From Bacteroidales bacterium (lineage in GTDB: Bacteria; Bacteroidota; Bacteroidia; Bacteroidales; Muribaculaceae): a DNA stretch of 54,177 nt. The translations under genes and the position numbers were made by a program. The stretch's first letter is position 1; each line of letters opens with the position of its first letter. Below are positions 51,685-54,177 of this stretch, piece by piece. The notes under the pieces were generated by a model. The model saw only the letters and a program-made list of their open reading frames with translations, made no database searches and was not told the origin of the DNA. The stretch is taken from positions 1 to 54,177 of the forward strand of contig JAJBUG010000051.1 in the NCBI GenBank assembly GCA_020860515.1. The letters run 5' to 3'.

Positions 51685-54063
51685 ATGAGAAGCAAGGAAT
51701 TCATGGCAATTTTGGCACTGGCGGCTGGGCTGTCGGCTAATGGTCAGTTGGTAATCAATGAGTTGATGCAGAGCAATATCGACTGCATAATGGACGACCT
51801 CAACGACTTTCCCGACTCCTGGCTCGAACTCTACAATCCAGGCACCATCGCAGTGGATATCGAGGGCTACACCCTCTCGCTCAATGCCGACGGCAGCGAA
51901 GGCTATGTGCTGCCCAGCTACCATATAATCCCTCAAGGCTACTTTCTCATTTACTGCGACAAGGTGGGCGAGGGCTTTCATGCAAGCTTCCGCATCGATT
52001 CGGGCAAAGGCTCGCTCTACCTTTTCGACCAAGATGGCAACCTCGTTGACGGCATCGACAAAATCAAAAAGCAGCCGGCTCCCAACATCGCCTATGGCCG
52101 AGTGACCGACGGCAGCGACGACTGGGGCTACCAGCTCACACCCACGCCTGGCACAGCAAACACTGGCGAGGTGAGCGATATGGTGCTTGGAGAACCAGAG
52201 TTCAGCCAGCCGGGTGGAGTATGGAAATCCGTCATCCCATTCGACCTTGAGTTGACCATTCCCGATGATGCTCCCGAAGGGGCCATAATCCGTTATACTA
52301 CCGACGGCACCGAACCAACACTCACCAATGGTAAGGAATACACTGGCGCAATCCGCATAGCGGCCTCCACCGTGGTGCGGGCCAAGGTGATGGCCGACGG
52401 CTGTCTGTCGATTCCCTCCACGGCGCAGTCGTACATCTTCCTGGGCCGCGACCAGAAAATCCCCTTGATTTCAATCATTACCGACCAAAAGTATCTCTAC
52501 GACAAGGAGATTGGCATCTTTGTGGAGGGCAAGGGCGGCAGCAACGACCCAAACTACAATTACAACTGGCGCCGACCCATCAACCTCGAATATTTCCCAG
52601 TGGAGGAAGACGCAGCCCTCAACCAGCTCTGCGAAATGCGAGTGCAAGGCGGCTGGACGCGCCAAAGCAGCGACTTGAAATCAGTGGCTATCTATGCCAA
52701 CAAGCGATTTGGCACCAAGAGGTTTGAATACGAATTCTGGCCAACCGACAAGCCCGGAATCATTGACAACAAAAGCATAATCCTGCGCCACGGAGGCAAC
52801 GACTTTGGCTTCGGCTACATCCGCGATGCCCTGTGCCAGCGAATGATGGGCCGTTATGTGGATATCGACTGGCAGGGCTATGCACCTGCCATAATCTACC
52901 TCAATGGCAAGTATCATGCCATGCTTGCAATCCGCGAGCGCAGCAACGAGGACAATATCTACAGCAACTACGACGGCCTGGAGGATATTGACATGATAGA
53001 GAATTGGTACGAACTCAAGGCTGGCGACTGGGACAATTGCAATGCGTTTACCGAGTTTTACTCTGAGGCTGACGGACACAGCATGGTGGAATGGCGCAAG
53101 TGGATGGATGTAGAGGAATACACCGACATGATGATACTGGCTTCGTGGGTGATCAACGACGACTTCCCACATAATAATATAGTGATGTGGCGTCCGCGCG
53201 CCGAGGGGGGCAAGTGGCGCTGGGTGCTCAAGGATTTTGACTTCGGTCTTGGCATCTGGGACAGCACCGAGCATAAGTACACCTACGACTATTTTAACTG
53301 GCTCTATAATAATGGCTACTATGATTCCACGCGCCTTTACCGCCGCCTGATGCTCAATCCCGACTACAAACAGCTGTATGTTGACCGCTTTGTGGCTCAT
53401 ACGGGTGATTTCCTGACTGCCACGAATGCACGTGCCTTGCTGGATGAGATACTCGATGAGAACCAAGGGGAACTCAAGACCAGCGACAGCAAGTGGGGAT
53501 TCTGGTGGCAGAACCTCGACAATGAATGGAGCAACATGCGCACATGGATTACCAATCGCCACAATTATCTGCCTAAGCTGCTGAAGAAGAATTTCGACCT
53601 TGGCGATGCTACCAAGGTGCAGGTCAACCAAGCCCTCACTGATGACGAACTCGAGGATATCGAGCTGACCTATGCTGGAGTGGAGTTAGTGACCAAGCGT
53701 TTCGATGGCACCGACTATGTAGGTCGCACCATCCGTCTTGTAGCCGAGCAGGGCGTGAAAGGATGGAATGTGATTGTAGGCAACGGCCAGGCTGAGTATA
53801 TTGATGGCGCTTCGATGGAGATGGCCATCACTACCAATGCCAACATCGTGATCAACGCCGTGCCTGGCGATGCTGGCATCAGCAGCGTGGTTGCCGACAA
53901 GGCTCAGCACGTGCGGCTCGACCGCACTTCGGGCATTGTCTATGCTGAGGGTCCAATAGAGGTTTACGACCTCCAGGGGCGCCTAATCCTCACCGACACC
54001 GACGCAGCCCAGCTCCCCGCCCGAGGCTGCTACGTGGTCAATAATGTCAAAATCCTCTGGTAA
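51685..54063 (+). CDS. Large secreted CotH protein with lamin-tail and chitobiase-like domains
   Basis: This 792-aa protein has a signal peptide (MRSKEFMAILALAAGLSANG). A lamin-tail domain is at about 22-160 (LVINELMQSNID, SWLELYNPG) and a chitobiase C-terminal-like beta domain at about 185-255 (IIRYTTDGTEPTLTNGKEYT). The CotH domain is at about 260-610 (MRVQGGWTRQSS, IIYLNGKYHAMLAIRERSNE, and WRWVLKDFDFGLGIW with the metal-binding DFDFG). A C-terminal tail (IEVYDLQGRLILTD ... RGCYVVNNVKILW) resembles a type IX sorting domain. The domain order is typical of surface CotH proteins of Bacteroidota. Together with the smaller CotH at 40245 it brackets the polysaccharide operon. It is GC-rich compared with the type C ATPase beside it. 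Confidence 0.85.
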   Translation: MRSKEFMAILALAAGLSANGQLVINELMQSNIDCIMDDLNDFPDSWLELYNPGTIAVDIEGYTLSLNADGSEGYVLPSYHIIPQGYFLIYCDKVGEGFHASFRIDSGKGSLYLFDQDGNLVDGIDKIKKQPAPNIAYGRVTDGSDDWGYQLTPTPGTANTGEVSDMVLGEPEFSQPGGVWKSVIPFDLELTIPDDAPEGAIIRYTTDGTEPTLTNGKEYTGAIRIAASTVVRAKVMADGCLSIPSTAQSYIFLGRDQKIPLISIITDQKYLYDKEIGIFVEGKGGSNDPNYNYNWRRPINLEYFPVEEDAALNQLCEMRVQGGWTRQSSDLKSVAIYANKRFGTKRFEYEFWPTDKPGIIDNKSIILRHGGNDFGFGYIRDALCQRMMGRYVDIDWQGYAPAIIYLNGKYHAMLAIRERSNEDNIYSNYDGLEDIDMIENWYELKAGDWDNCNAFTEFYSEADGHSMVEWRKWMDVEEYTDMMILASWVINDDFPHNNIVMWRPRAEGGKWRWVLKDFDFGLGIWDSTEHKYTYDYFNWLYNNGYYDSTRLYRRLMLNPDYKQLYVDRFVAHTGDFLTATNARALLDEILDENQGELKTSDSKWGFWWQNLDNEWSNMRTWITNRHNYLPKLLKKNFDLGDATKVQVNQALTDDELEDIELTYAGVELVTKRFDGTDYVGRTIRLVAEQGVKGWNVIVGNGQAEYIDGASMEMAITTNANIVINAVPGDAGISSVVADKAQHVRLDRTSGIVYAEGPIEVYDLQGRLILTDTDAAQLPARGCYVVNNVKILW

Positions 54064-54067
54064 TCTC

Positions 54068-54177
54068 AGACGAGAGATACGAAAGACGAGAGATACGAAA
54101 GACGAGAGATACGAAAGACGAAAGATACGAAAGACGAGAGATACGAAAGACGAGAGATACGAAAAACGAGAATTTAG
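54068..54177 (+). repeat. 16-bp minisatellite at the window edge
   Basis: The unit AGACGAGAGATACGAA is repeated six times in direct succession from 54068, with one substitution in the fourth copy. It decays into AAACGAGAATTTAG at the window end. It starts 4 bp after the CotH stop. No gene is seen in it. Confidence 0.85.

Noticed and set aside
52681..53631. Long minus-strand ORF of 316 codons opposite the large CotH gene
   Set aside because: The plus strand has a complete multi-domain CotH protein; the antisense frame is open because of GC-rich codon use and has no recognisable domain or promoter.
54068..54177. 16-bp repeats at the window end as a CRISPR array
   Set aside because: Units are directly adjacent with no spacers; this is a minisatellite.

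Overview
The window looks like a chromosome segment of a gut-type member of the Bacteroidales. I cannot resolve it below order; Muribaculaceae or Prevotellaceae-like are reasonable guesses. The evidence is: repeated promoters of the Bacteroidota form (-7 box TAnnTTTG, often with a TTTG about 19-20 bp upstream); a NamZ/AmpG/MurT/MurK/MurQ muropeptide operon; an EF-G2-like paralogue; a LruC-type lipoprotein; secreted proteins with C-terminal tails resembling type IX secretion sorting domains; and several AAA-ATPase/PD-(D/E)XK (DUF1703) genes.

Layout. (1) 1-6.3 kb is an AT-rich accessory block. It holds a broken small membrane-protein gene, a flotillin-like gene, several unrecognised small or membrane proteins, a zinc-metallopeptidase-like protein (HELAH) and a small secreted protein. 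Two promoters in it, about 5.5 kb apart, share the same three-site operator with identical spacing. (2) 6.3-9.8 kb holds a 6362-6722 stretch bounded by a promoter and a terminator with no ORF (candidate RNA), a LruC-domain lipoprotein, and a second candidate RNA on the minus strand with its own promoter and terminator. (3) 9.8-26.1 kb starts with a DUF6155 gene, followed by an uninterrupted 11-gene, 15.6 kb plus-strand unit for peptidoglycan-fragment recovery: exported amidase, GT2, DUF4922 HIT-like enzyme, SpoIID-like protein, AmpG, NamZ, FAD/Fe-S D-2-hydroxyacid dehydrogenase, MurT, MurK, MurQ and a frameshifted SGNH hydrolase. The pathway reads well: the muropeptide is cut and stripped, imported, MurNAc is phosphorylated, MurQ splits off D-lactate, and the dehydrogenase can oxidise that D-lactate.

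(4) 26.3-30.2 kb holds an EF-G2-like translation factor with altered GTPase motifs and a secreted protein with a sorting-type tail. (5) 30.2-40 kb is a rearranged region. After a cluster of tandem repeats and palindromes come GDP-mannose 4,6-dehydratase, then two successive pairs of DUF1703 ATPases (one intact type A plus one decayed type B each) on either side of a glycosyltransferase, then a frameshifted IS110-type transposase. The two intact ATPases share an 815-bp stretch of perfect DNA identity with abrupt edges, which looks like gene conversion. (6) 40.2-51.5 kb has a CotH protein convergent with a seven-gene minus-strand surface-polysaccharide operon (GT4, Wza-like, Wzz-like, Wzy-like, lipoprotein esterase, Wzx-like flippase, hexapeptide acyltransferase), followed by a truncated third type of DUF1703 ATPase. 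(7) 51.7-54.2 kb holds a second, larger CotH protein and a 16-bp minisatellite running up to the window edge.

No rRNA, tRNA, CRISPR array or phage module was seen. Several reading-frame breaks lie at or near homopolymers, so some pseudogene calls could be assembly errors.
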